Shown here piece by piece: positions 14,822 to 23,224 of a DNA stretch of 38,222 nucleotides; position 1 is the first letter of the stretch, and each line of letters begins with the position of its first letter. The notes under the pieces were generated by a model. The model was given only the letters and a program-made list of their open reading frames with translations. It was not told where the DNA came from and did not search any database. The stretch comes from Thermus_A sp040290245 (GTDB lineage: Bacteria > Deinococcota > Deinococci > Deinococcales > Thermaceae), in the NCBI RefSeq assembly GCF_040290245.1, contig NZ_PSMQ01000013.1, positions 1 through 38,222 on the forward strand. The letters are read 5' to 3'. A program made the position numbers and the translations under genes.

Positions 14822-16243
14822 TCAACGGGTTTTTGGCCACGGACCCGTTCCGCAACCCATAGACAAATATCCCAAAGGGACATTCATCCGGTTGCTTCCT
14901 GCTTCATCGACGGGGTGCTCGTAGACCGGCCGAGCCGTTCCGCCGCAGAGCCCGTCTCCACAGGCGTGACTTCCCGCGGAACTCGCGGTAGGGCCGTTTA
15001 AACCCACGGCCAGGGCGGACCTAAGGAGATTTTTCGCCGCGTTCTCGTCCCGGTCGTGGTGTGCGCCGCAATTCGGACACGTCCAATCCCGGACGGAAAG
15101 CGGAAGTTCCGTGGTCACGCCTGAAGGGCGTACCTTGAGAACGTGGCCGCAGGCGTGGCACATCTTCGACGACGGCTCAAAGCGGTTCACCTTCACGAGG
15201 CGCACACCCCGAAGCTTGGCTTTCGCTTCGAGAAGCGCCCGGAAGGTGCCCCAGCCGACGTCGGCGATGTGCCGGGCCAGACGATCGTTCTTCAGCATCC
15301 CGGCGACGTTCAGGTCTTCGATGGCGATCACCGGATACGTTCGCACGAGGTCGGTCGTGAGTTTGTGGAGAAAATCCATGCGGATGTTCCGAATTTTCCG
15401 GTGCAGCCGAGCGATCTTAAGTCGAAGCTTCTCGTAGTTCTTCGTTCGCTCGAGGAGCCTTCCGTTTGGGTCGCGTTCGCCGCGTCTGGAAAGCTTGCGC
15501 ATCAGCCTTTGCAGGCGCTTCAAGTATTTCTTCAAGGGCTTCGGTGCTTCAATTTTGGCGATCCCACCGCCAACTTCTGCAATCACCAGAAACCACAAAA
15601 GCCCGGCGTCGGCGCCGGCGGCGGGGCCCTTGGGCGGGACGGGATCGGGGATTTCTTCTTCAACCGTGAGGCTCACGAACCAGCGATCGGCTTCCCGGGT
15701 GACCGTCGCGTGCAGGATGCGCCCCTGTGGGAGATACGCGCGCGTCGAGCCGTCCCTCTTCTTCCGGATCGGCTTTTCCTTGAGGCGGACGGCGCCGATT
15801 CGGGGCAGCACGATGTGGCGCGCTTTTCCGGGATGGCGCGGATCTTCGCCGTCGAGAAGAAGCCGGATCGTCCCGGGGCTATTATCGAGCCGAAAGCGGT
15901 CCTGTCCGTCTTTTTTCCGCCTGGGCTTCGGGTATCCGACTTTCCGGCCTTCCTTTCGGGCCTGAAAGAAGTTCTTGAACGCCTTCTCAAGATCCCGCAG
16001 CGCCTCTTGCGGCGCCCATTTGGACACTTCATACATCCAGGGGAAGTCCGTCTTCTTGAGGCGGTTCAGTTCCCGGTGCAGTTCGATCGCATTCGTGGAC
16101 TTACCGGTGGTTTCGTAGATCTCCTTCCACCGGGCAAGGCCCCAGTTGTAGGCGAAGCGGGCCGCCCCGGCGTGCTTCGCAAGAAGGGTGCGTTGTTCGC
16201 CATTGGGATCAAGCTCGTAGCGGTAGGCTCTATGGATCTTCAC
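14822..16243 (-). CDS. tnpB: TnpB, RNA-guided endonuclease of IS200/IS605/IS607 elements
   Basis: 473 residues from GTG 16243 (VKIHRAYRYELDPNGEQ). The RuvC acidic residues are all present: D212 in GADAGLLWF, E309 in IAIEDLNVAGML, D399 in HDRDENAAKNL. The zinc ribbon is CHAC (362/365) and CPNC (389/392). TnpB proteins use an RNA derived from the element's right end to cut DNA next to a short motif. The frame continues upstream to 16327 only because the repeat array is open in all frames (peptide REANTEL repeated). The last 30 or so residues may be read-through into flanking sequence. Confidence 0.88.
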   Translation of the reverse strand: MKIHRAYRYELDPNGEQRTLLAKHAGAARFAYNWGLARWKEIYETTGKSTNAIELHRELNRLKKTDFPWMYEVSKWAPQEALRDLEKAFKNFFQARKEGRKVGYPKPRRKKDGQDRFRLDNSPGTIRLLLDGEDPRHPGKARHIVLPRIGAVRLKEKPIRKKRDGSTRAYLPQGRILHATVTREADRWFVSLTVEEEIPDPVPPKGPAAGADAGLLWFLVIAEVGGGIAKIEAPKPLKKYLKRLQRLMRKLSRRGERDPNGRLLERTKNYEKLRLKIARLHRKIRNIRMDFLHKLTTDLVRTYPVIAIEDLNVAGMLKNDRLARHIADVGWGTFRALLEAKAKLRGVRLVKVNRFEPSSKMCHACGHVLKVRPSGVTTELPLSVRDWTCPNCGAHHDRDENAAKNLLRSALAVGLNGPTASSAGSHACGDGLCGGTARPVYEHPVDEAGSNRMNVPLGYLSMGCGTGPWPKTR

Positions 16244-16257
16244 GCTCAAGCGCCTCT

Positions 16258-16352
16258 CGGTGTTCGCTTCGCGAAGCAGCTCGGTGTTCGCTTCGCGAAG
16301 CAGCTCGGTGTTCGCTTCGCGAAGCAACCCGGTGTTCCCTTCGGGAAGCAGC
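16258..16352 (+). repeat. Tandem array of four 24-bp hairpin repeats (type A)
   Basis: Copies start at 16258, 16282, 16306 and 16330, exactly 24 bp apart. The first three carry the stem TTCGC-TTC-GCGAA, the fourth TTCCC-TTC-GGGAA with both sides changed together. Flanks CGGTG and GCAGC/GCAAC are constant. The array lies between the tnpA remnant and tnpB. Confidence 0.95.
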
Positions 16353-16463
16353 CAGCGCCCTCAGAAAGGATTTCGAACGGCACAGGCATTTTGCCTTCCC
16401 TTCCCTGCGCCACGCCGTCTTGGGGGTAATGCCGCGCTTTTTGGCCCATACGCTGAGTTTCAT
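16346..16463 (-). pseudogene. IS607-type tnpA remnant (N-terminal MerR-like head)
   Basis: ATG 16463 begins MKLSVWAKKRGITPKTAWR. The continuation GKMPVPFEILSEGA is in another frame, so one indel has occurred even within these 40 codons. The catalytic serine-recombinase domain is missing; the sequence runs straight into the repeat array. The element cannot move with its own TnpA. Confidence 0.75.
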
Positions 16464-16545
16464 GTCATCATTTTATCAAAGAAAGGCACGAAGTTCAACA
16501 AGATTTTTAGCTGTTGGCAACCCCGCCTAAGCCCTGGAGGGGGGC

Positions 16546-17292
16546 TTATCCGTTCCAAACGGCCAGGGTGTAGCCCTCCTCCACCAGGAGCCGGGGCGGG
16601 CTTCCCAGGGCCTCCTGAAAGAGGCTCCTTAGGGCCTCCGGGCTCAGGCGCCTTTCCAGGGGAGGGCCCACCTCCTCTTCCCGGTAGGGCCATTCCAAAA
16701 CAGCGACCCGCTTAGCCACCCGGGCGGCCTCCTTAAGGGCGGCCAGGGGGTCCAGGTGGTGAAGGGAAAGCCCGAAGAAGGCCAGGTCAAAGCTTCCGTC
16801 GGGGAAGGGGAGGGCCTCGGCCCTTCCCTCCACGAAACGGGCCCCCTTCACCTTGGCCCGGGCCGCCTCGAGGCGGTCCGCCCGGGGGTCCACCCCGACG
16901 CTAAAAAGGCCGAGCTCCAAGAAGGCCTCGGCGAAGACCCCGGTCCCCGTGCCGATGTCCAGGGCGCTTCTTGCCTTTAGGCCCTCCAGGGCCTTTTGGG
17001 CGATCGCCTGCGGGGGGAAGCGCTGGAGCCTATCGGGTTTGCGAAAGGGGTCTTGGGCTTGGCAGGCGTTGGTGAAAAGGGCCCACATCACCAGCCCCCC
17101 TTCTTCCGAGGCCTTCAGAAAGGCTTCCTTGAGGGTTTGAAAGACCGCCTCCTCCTCCCCGGAAAGCTCGGAATGGGTGGGGAAGACCCGGTGGTCCAGC
17201 CCGCTTTGCTCCAGGGCCAGAAGGGCCTTCTCCACCGCCTTGTAATCCCTTTGGAGGAGGGGGTAGAGGGCAAACAAGGCCTTCACCGCCAT
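16546..17292 (-). CDS. YkoF-like domain fused to a SAM-dependent methyltransferase
   Basis: 248 residues. The first 80 (LFALYPLLQRDYKAVEKALLALE ... VMWALFTNACQ, non-contiguous) resemble the thiamin/HMP-binding YkoF fold. From about 105 a class I methyltransferase follows: LDIGTGTGVFAEAF (SAM-binding motif I), VGVDPRADRL (motif II), GRAEALPFPDGSFDLAFFG (motif IV). The acceptor substrate is unknown. It overlaps the upstream methyltransferase by 10 bases (ATG 17292; GTG 17286 is also possible). Confidence 0.75.
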   Translation of the reverse strand: MAVKALFALYPLLQRDYKAVEKALLALEQSGLDHRVFPTHSELSGEEEAVFQTLKEAFLKASEEGGLVMWALFTNACQAQDPFRKPDRLQRFPPQAIAQKALEGLKARSALDIGTGTGVFAEAFLELGLFSVGVDPRADRLEAARAKVKGARFVEGRAEALPFPDGSFDLAFFGLSLHHLDPLAALKEAARVAKRVAVLEWPYREEEVGPPLERRLSPEALRSLFQEALGSPPRLLVEEGYTLAVWNG

Positions 17293-17921
17293 CTTCCCAA
17301 GTATAGGGCAGGCCGGTTGCCCGCCCGCCTTCCCGCCTCATCGGCCTCGGGGTAGGGGGGCTGGGCCTCAGGGGCCAAAAACACCGCTTCCTTCTCCACC
17401 TCGGGAGGCCCCAGGAGGGCCTTGAGGTCCTCCCGGGCGAGAAAGCGGGCCTCTTTCCAGGGCGCTACCCCCTTCTCCCCAAGCCTGCGGTAAAGGGCCG
17501 CCCAGGGGGAGAGGGCTTCGAGGATGCCCAGAAGGAGGGCCCCGCCGGGCTTTAGAACCCGTCTGGCCTCGGCCAGCACCCGTTCCACGTCCCCCACGAA
17601 TTCCAAGGTGGTGAAGAGGAGGACCAGGTCAAAGCGCTCCGCGTCGAAGGGCAGGTCTTCCCCCCGCCCCGCCACCCACACCGCCTGCGGGGTCTTCCTC
17701 AGCCCCACCTTGCGCATCGCCTCCGAGGGCTCGAGGGCCACCCGGACCGGGTAGGCCAGCCGCCTCAGCCAGTACCCGGTCCCCGCCCCCACCTCGAGGA
17801 GGCTTTCCCCCGGGGGAAGAAGGGCCCTTAAGGCCTTTTCCTCCTCGGCGATGACATAGGCCCCCAGGGGGGTCTCGTACCAGGCCTCATAGGCTTCTGC
17901 CAGGTGCGCGAAGGGGTCCAT
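17283..17921 (-). CDS. Class I SAM-dependent methyltransferase
   Basis: 212 residues: LLEVGAGTGYWLRRL (motif I), VALEPSEAM (motif II), GRGEDLPFDAERFDLVLLFTTLEF (motif IV) and VLKPGGALLLGIL (post-motif). A Methyltransf_11 type; the substrate cannot be told from sequence. It forms an overlapping pair with the YkoF-methyltransferase gene, and its ATG is a few bases after the alpha-glucosidase stop. Confidence 0.8.
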   Translation of the reverse strand: MDPFAHLAEAYEAWYETPLGAYVIAEEEKALRALLPPGESLLEVGAGTGYWLRRLAYPVRVALEPSEAMRKVGLRKTPQAVWVAGRGEDLPFDAERFDLVLLFTTLEFVGDVERVLAEARRVLKPGGALLLGILEALSPWAALYRRLGEKGVAPWKEARFLAREDLKALLGPPEVEKEAVFLAPEAQPPYPEADEAGRRAGNRPALYLGRWR

Positions 17922-17925
17922 GCTT

Positions 17926-19512
17926 CTAGCCTAGCCGGACCACCACCCCCTCGTCCGGACGCAAAAGGAGGCGCCCCTCCACCTTTTCCTCCCGGTCCAG
18001 ATGGGTGGAAAGGGCCACTTGCCCTCCCTTGGGGAGCTCAAGGCCCCGCTCTTTGCCTGTGAGGTTCAGGGCCACGAGCCATCCTTCGCCCCTATGGTAG
18101 GCGTAGACCCCGGCCTCCGCCCGGTGGGTGCGGTAGGCCCCGTAGAGGAGCTCCTGGTCCTTCCTTAGGGCGATGAGCCTTCGCACCAGGTGGAGCATGG
18201 AGCGGGGGTCTTTCTCCATCTCCGCCACGTTCCGCGTCTTCCAGTCGGGGTTTAGGGGAAGCCAGGGCTCCACGCTGGAGAAGCCCGCATAGGGTGAGGT
18301 GTCCCATGGCATGGGGGTGCGCACGGGGTCCCGGCCCGGGGGCAGGCCGTGCTCGCCCCTGCGCCCCTTCTGCCTAAGGGCCGCGGGGTCCTGCACCTTT
18401 TCCGGGGGGATCTCCCCGTTTGGCAACCCGATCTCATCCCCGTAGTACCAGGTGGGGGTGCCCCTTAGGGTGAAGAGGAGCATGGCCGCCACCCGGGCCT
18501 GGGCCTCCCCCAGCCTCGAGGCCAGCCGGGGCTGGTCGTGGTTGCCCAGGACCCAGTTGGGCCAGTCCCAGGGGGTGAGGAGGCTTTCATACTCCTCCAC
18601 GATGCGGGCCAGGTTCTCCGCCCGCCAGTCGGGAAGGCCCCGGAAGATGAGGTGGAAGTTGAAGGGCAGGTGGCAGCCCGCCTGGGAGTAGCGGACGAGC
18701 TGGGGAAAGGGCAGGTAGATCTCCCCCACCATCACCCGCTCCCGGCCCGGCTCGCTGAACTCGTCCAGAACGAAGCGCATCTCCCGCACGTAGGCGTAGG
18801 TCTCCGGCTGGTCCTCCATGTGGATATGGAGGTGCCGCCCCCGGTCCCACATCCCCGGGCGCCAGTCGGGGTTGCCGGGCTCGTCCCGAAGGAGGAGGTC
18901 CTCCGCCAAAAGCCAAAGGGTGTCCACCCGGAAGCCATCCACCCCCCGCCGGAGCCAGAAGCGCATGACCTCGTGGATGGCCTTTCGCACCTCGGGGTTG
19001 CGCCAGTTTAGGTCGGGCTGCTCAGGGAGGAACTGGTGGAGGTAGTACTGGCCCGAGCCCTCGTCCAGGGTCCAGGCGGGGCCTCCGAAGAAGCTCTGCC
19101 AGTTGTTGGGGGGGCCGCCATCGGGTGCGGGGTCGGCCCAAACATACCAGGCCCGTTTGGGGCTACTGCGGTCCCTTCTGGACTCTAAAAACCAGGGGTG
19201 GTCGCTCGAGGTGTGGTTGGGGACGAGGTCGATGAGGACCTTAAGGCCCAGGGCATGGGCCTCGGAAAGGAGGAGGTCGAAGTCCTCCAGGGTGCCGAAG
19301 ATGGGGTCCACGTCGCAATAGTCCGAGACATCGTAGCCGAAGTCCCGCATGGGGCTTTTGTAAAAGGGGGAGAGCCACAGGGCATCCACCCCCAGACTTT
19401 TTAGATAGGGAAGCCGCCTGCGGATGCCCTCGAGGTCCCCCACCCCGTCGGCGTTGGTGTCCTGGAAACTCCGGGGATAGATCTGGTAGATGACCGCTTC
19501 TTTCCACCACAT
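17926..19512 (-). CDS. Alpha-glucosidase (GH13 family)
   Basis: 528 residues, very like Thermus alpha-glucosidases that release glucose from the non-reducing end of short alpha-glucans. Nucleophile D197 (GFRVDTLW), acid/base E264 (MVGEIYLP), transition-state D326 (LGNHDQPR), and conserved VPNHTSSDHPWF. No signal peptide, so cytoplasmic. ATG 19512 (MWWKEAVIYQ) is taken as the start; 19521 is the alternative. It pairs functionally with the glycogen genes 11 kb away. Confidence 0.93.
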   Translation of the reverse strand: MWWKEAVIYQIYPRSFQDTNADGVGDLEGIRRRLPYLKSLGVDALWLSPFYKSPMRDFGYDVSDYCDVDPIFGTLEDFDLLLSEAHALGLKVLIDLVPNHTSSDHPWFLESRRDRSSPKRAWYVWADPAPDGGPPNNWQSFFGGPAWTLDEGSGQYYLHQFLPEQPDLNWRNPEVRKAIHEVMRFWLRRGVDGFRVDTLWLLAEDLLLRDEPGNPDWRPGMWDRGRHLHIHMEDQPETYAYVREMRFVLDEFSEPGRERVMVGEIYLPFPQLVRYSQAGCHLPFNFHLIFRGLPDWRAENLARIVEEYESLLTPWDWPNWVLGNHDQPRLASRLGEAQARVAAMLLFTLRGTPTWYYGDEIGLPNGEIPPEKVQDPAALRQKGRRGEHGLPPGRDPVRTPMPWDTSPYAGFSSVEPWLPLNPDWKTRNVAEMEKDPRSMLHLVRRLIALRKDQELLYGAYRTHRAEAGVYAYHRGEGWLVALNLTGKERGLELPKGGQVALSTHLDREEKVEGRLLLRPDEGVVVRLG

Positions 19513-19536
19513 GGAGGCCATTTTAGCATGGAAGCG

Positions 19537-19945
19537 TTACCGGGCCTCCGAGAAAGGGGTTTCATCAGCGTCCTCGAGCCGGTCTTCCACTTCCCGCACC
19601 TGGGGGAAGAGAAAGGCCAGAAGGGCTACCCCCGCTCCCAGAATCCCTACCAGGACGAGGAGAACCCCTGTCCCCACCCCCCTTTCCCCAAAGGCCGGTT
19701 CGAAGATCCGGTCCGCCAGAGGGCCCCCCAGGAGCATTCCCAGGGCCTGGTTGGACCCGTTGAGAATGGGCACGAGGAAGCCCTCGAAAAGAGAGGCCAA
19801 GGCCCAGAGCCACCAGGCTCAGACTGGCCGGGCCAGGCCCAGGACCACCCCTAAGACCTTCCGCCTGGGACCGCCCCATGAGGAAGGCTCCCCCGGCCAG
19901 GGTCCCCAGCCCCCCACTGACCGGACCAAGCCCAGTATGGCTTCT
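19537..19945 (-). pseudogene. MFS transporter remnant
   Basis: Fragments of the C-terminal half of a major-facilitator transporter are spread over several frames: GLGTLAGGAFLMG, VLGVVLGLARPV, LSLVALGL, SLFEGFLVPILNGSNQALGMLLGGPLADR, then a last helix and charged tail (the longest piece, 19537-19800, is open). At least two frameshifts and an in-frame stop separate them. The 5' end stops at a type A hairpin repeat (19946-19970). Confidence 0.7.
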
Positions 19946-19970
19946 CGGTGTTCCCCTGACGGGGAAGCAG
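19946..19970 (+). repeat. Hairpin repeat, type A variant, at the broken end of the MFS gene
   Basis: CGGTG, stem TTCCCC-TGAC-GGGGAA, then GCAG. The stem is one pair longer than the main form, with both arms matched. It lies between the transporter remnant and the 3' end of comZ. Confidence 0.75.
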
Positions 19971-19984
19971 AAAGACCCGTCCCC

Positions 19985-21854
19985 TTAGTATTCCCGGAAC
20001 GAGAGTGGGGTAGTCAGGATCCTTTGGACGTCAAATACCCGCACTGTGGGGAAGTTGGGCGGGACCAGGGAGCTTTCTGCGAAGCGGAGGTCGTAATCAT
20101 AGGTCTCCAGGTAGCCGGAGATCAGTCTACCCGAGGAGTCCACTGTCCCTCTGAGTTGGTCCACGGCCTGGATGAGGCCGCCGAAGAGCCGGAGCTTGCC
20201 CTGGGGCCCCCTGCCGGAGTAGTTCTCCACAGCCAGCCCTTTGCCTGTGGCCCCGGATAGGTAGGAGCCCCACGGGTAGAGGTTGTCGGGGGCTCTCACC
20301 GGTGTGTTCTTAATGACGATGTAGTCGGTCTGGGACATCACCCCGAGGACCGTGGGCAGGGTCTGGCCCCCCCCCAGAGCGCACCGCGGGTGGCCGCTGA
20401 GGTAGCCAGAATCAGCGGTTTTGGTAGGATCGCATTCGTAGACCAGATCCCCCGTGATGCCGACCTGCCCTACTGCGGTGATTTGGAGCTGGGTCTCCTT
20501 GGATGGCGGGAGGGATCTGAGAGGGCGGAGGGTGGTCCGGGCAGAGGTCAGCGTTCCCGGGGTAGTTGTTCCCACAGGGCAAAGGGCCCGTCCGGTCAGG
20601 TCCTTTTAGACTATTGATCTTCCCGGTGACGTAGATCTGGCCGGTAGGCCCTCCGGTCCCCAGGGGGGCGGGGCCATTGGGTGTACCCGCATAGGTACCC
20701 ACGGTAACGCCGTCCTTGAACACGGTGGTGGTATTGGTGGAGTAATCCACAGTGATGACCCAGGTGCTGGAGCCCTGGGTGAAGCGGTAAGCCTGCTGAC
20801 CGGCCCCGGTGGCCTGGACAACCAGAGCGTCCAGGTCTCCCTGGACATAGATCCCCCCTTTGACCCGTGTGCCGTCATTGACCAGATAGACCCCGTTGGG
20901 GATGGAGGGGTTGCTGTTACAGTTCCTGTTGGGGGGGTTGTGAAGGCCCAGGGCGAAGCAGATCTCCTTTGGGGAGGGAGAGGTGGTGTCCGCGGGGTTC
21001 ATCCCCAGAGCGGCGCGCTGCTGGGAGAGGGTGGAGGTAGGCAGATCGACCACCGGTTGGTTGCGCAGGAAGCCCTTTTGGAAGTCGGGGACCGTGCAGG
21101 GAGGGCGGGAGTCACCCCTGACCCGGACTCGGTTGGACCCTGTGCACCCATCCCCACCCAGGTGCCAGTACCAGGCCCCGTCCTCAGCGGTGCTCACCAC
21201 ATCCTTAAAGACCGGCCTGCCCCAGAACCCCCAGTTGCGGTTGGCATGGACAGGGCCGTTGAAGACCGACCCGGTGGGGAAGAAGCCGGTTTGCCCCCCT
21301 GCGTCGTCGACTAGAAAGAGCCACTGGGAAAGGGAGGGCCGCCCCAGCTGCACTTCGAAGTATCCCTTCTCCTCCGCCCGGCGGGTGGCGCCGCTGGCCC
21401 TTCCCGTGGAGATCACCACATAATCCGCCCGGTAGGTCTGGGCGGTGGCCCCTTGGGTGTTACCCCGGAAACGGGTTATGGTGAACTGGATCGTGGCGCT
21501 GCCCTGGGCAATGGCCCCGGAGGGAAGCGCGCTGTAGCTTCCATTGAGGAGGGCCTGGATCCCAGTGGCGATATCGTCCCACTGGCCCTGGGGCAGGACC
21601 CACTGGGTGGCGGGATTGACGTTGAGATCCATCCTGGGAGCCAGTAGAGCCTTGATGTTAGGCCTGGCAACTTCCAAGGCGTAGCGGGCGTAGGTGAGGC
21701 CTGCTTCTGCTGCAGCTCGAGCCTGTGTGGCCTGGAGGGTAGCCCGGGTCTGCCGCAGGTCCCCGAGAGTCCCCGTGAAGAGGAGGGTTCCTACCACAGT
21801 CATCACCGCCATAACCACAAGGACGGTTATCAGAGCGATCCCCCTGGACTTCAT
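19985..21854 (-). CDS. comZ: ComZ-like large minor pilin, with a frameshift near 20500
   Basis: The N-terminus MKSRGIALITVLVVMAVM has a type IV pilin-like hydrophobic helix with a short leader, followed by a large beta-rich domain with DUF4900-like character. Frame one runs 21854 to about 20500 and would end at 20412. The protein continues in frame two from about KETQLQITAVGQVGITGDLVYE to FREY at 19985. One extra base near the sequence ATCCAAGG (about 20500) explains the shift. In T. thermophilus ComZ is a PilX-like DNA-binding tip pilin needed for transformation. ATG 21854 follows pilA3 by two bases with AGGAGG upstream. Either a true lesion or a sequencing error. Confidence 0.78.
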
Positions 21855-21856
21855 CC

Positions 21857-22816
21857 CTACCTCCTGAACTCCACGGTCTCAGTGACCGTCATGGTGTCTG
21901 GAATGCCCCTCCCAGGAAGGTTGCCCGGACTCGTCCCGGTGAGGGCCACCCTCACCGCCCGAACCAGGCTGCCAATGTACTTCTCACTTCCTGGGGTGGC
22001 AGTATACCCCTGGCCGCTGAAAGCAGCTGCTGCATCCTCCAAGGTGGGGTAGAAAATCAGACGGGAGGTGAGGGAGTTGGGGTCCTCGGGCACCCCGTAC
22101 CACACCTCGAGGCCGCTTACCCCAAAGGCCACGATTCCAGTCCCGCTAGGTATGCTTCCACCGTACCCAGCCGTACGGTAGAGCACCTTCTGGCTAGGGT
22201 CCAGGGGATCGGGCCTGATGAGATAGGTGGTCAGCTCAGCCTTGAACATGTAGGCGCTAGTGGTCCATTGGCCACTGATCCTGTCGCTGTTATGCTGAAC
22301 CTTATCCCGGTTCGGGTTTGGGGGACCGGAGCAGGGCTGGGAATAGTTGGCCAGTAGTTGCCTCTGGGTGATCCGCAAGAGCTGCACCTGGCCACCGTTG
22401 TAAAGGAGAGCTAGATCCCCGTCTTGGAAGGTCCGGGCGTCGCATATACCGGTCTCGGCCGAATTGGTGAAGCTGTTTCCTGGAGGTTCGGCCACAGGTG
22501 TGGACTGGCCCGTGAGGACCACGATGCTCACCTGAGTGTGGTTGCTGCACGGCTTGGAGGGGTCACAAGGGGTCTGATGCCAAAGGTGCAGGTAGGCTCC
22601 AGAGCGGAGGTCTTGGGTGATGTAGTGCAAAGCGGCCCTCAGGTTCTGCTGAGTTTTCAGTCGAAGGTCCTCATGACGTTTGAAGAAAAGGGACTGGGTA
22701 AACCCATTGAGAGCTAAGACGAGCAGGACACCTAGGATGGCCAGAGTCAGCAGGGTCTCTACCAGGCTGAAACCCTTACTGGCTAATGAGCGTGCTGAGA
22801 ACAAAGTTCGCTTCAC
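21857..22816 (-). CDS. pilA3: Minor pilin PilA3 (GspJ/PilW-like)
   Basis: 319 residues. Prepilin leader ending KG before FSLVETLLTLAILGVLLVLAL, with Glu at +5; peptidase cleavage falls between G and F. A PilW/GspJ-like globular part follows. The start overlaps pilA2 by 41 bases. Called PilA3 from its place in pilA1-pilA2-pilA3-comZ. Likely part of the priming tip complex of the competence pilus. Confidence 0.82.
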   Translation of the reverse strand: MKRTLFSARSLASKGFSLVETLLTLAILGVLLVLALNGFTQSLFFKRHEDLRLKTQQNLRAALHYITQDLRSGAYLHLWHQTPCDPSKPCSNHTQVSIVVLTGQSTPVAEPPGNSFTNSAETGICDARTFQDGDLALLYNGGQVQLLRITQRQLLANYSQPCSGPPNPNRDKVQHNSDRISGQWTTSAYMFKAELTTYLIRPDPLDPSQKVLYRTAGYGGSIPSGTGIVAFGVSGLEVWYGVPEDPNSLTSRLIFYPTLEDAAAAFSGQGYTATPGSEKYIGSLVRAVRVALTGTSPGNLPGRGIPDTMTVTETVEFRR

Positions 22817-23213
22817 CTCCTCCCGTCTTGCGGTACCAGGTGGTAACAGTCACCGTCCAGACCTGGGGTGAGGTGGCGAATGAGGTCGCCTGGACGGTAA
22901 ACCTGAAGGCTCCCCACTCCTGATTCAGAATTGTTGGGTTAGGGTCTCCGGCGGCTACGAAGGTGGGGTCGCCGGCGTAATCATAGCCGTAGTTGAAGGA
23001 CCTGGGAGTCGTGAAGGCGCCAAAGTCTAGGCTTTTGGCCCGAAAACGGTCCAACCAGGTCTCAGCCGCTGCGATGGCCCGGGCCCGGACGCGGTCGTCG
23101 CTGTTCATCCGCAGGCTGGAGACCACGGTGGTGGTGAAGGCCCCTGCCACCAGCCCTAGCACCACCAAGGCCACCAGCACCTCGATCAGGGTCATCCCCA
23201 GGATTCGCCGCAT
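22776..23213 (-). CDS. pilA2: Minor pilin PilA2 (GspI/PilV-like)
   Basis: Short leader MRRILG, then MTLIEVLVALVVLGLVAGAF: the prepilin peptidase site G/M with Glu at +5. About 145 residues. ATG 23213 is preferred for the normal six-residue leader and the GGAGG just ahead of it. ATG 23228, overlapping the pilA1 stop as ATGA, is the alternative. Confidence 0.82.
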   Translation of the reverse strand: MRRILGMTLIEVLVALVVLGLVAGAFTTTVVSSLRMNSDDRVRARAIAAAETWLDRFRAKSLDFGAFTTPRSFNYGYDYAGDPTFVAAGDPNPTILNQEWGAFRFTVQATSFATSPQVWTVTVTTWYRKTGGGEANFVLSTLISQ

Positions 23214-23224
23214 CCCCTCCCCCC

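Larger units (their letters stand above)
14820..16490 (-). mobile_element. Decayed IS607-type element (intact tnpB, truncated tnpA)
   Basis: Contains tnpB and a remnant of a serine-recombinase tnpA. The tnpA N-terminus (MKLSVWAKKRGITPKTAW ... GKMPVPFE) is typical of the MerR-like head of IS607 transposases. The resolvase domain is absent; four tandem hairpin repeats stand in its place. Ends are approximate: the right end abuts tRNA-Leu, and the left end lies in lower-GC sequence near 16465-16510. No inverted repeats are expected for IS607. Confidence 0.65.

Noticed and set aside
16244..16327. N-terminal extension of TnpB (repeated REANTEL)
   Set aside because: Product of reading the tandem repeats, which are open in every frame; the TnpB fold begins at GTG 16243.
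16258..16352. CRISPR or phase-variable tandem repeat
   Set aside because: The 24-bp units are contiguous with no spacers, and single copies occur dispersed elsewhere, which fits a dispersed hairpin element better.
15143..16429. 428-codon plus-strand frame opposite tnpB
   Set aside because: Shadow of tnpB that also runs through the all-frame-open repeats (repeated GVRFAKQ).
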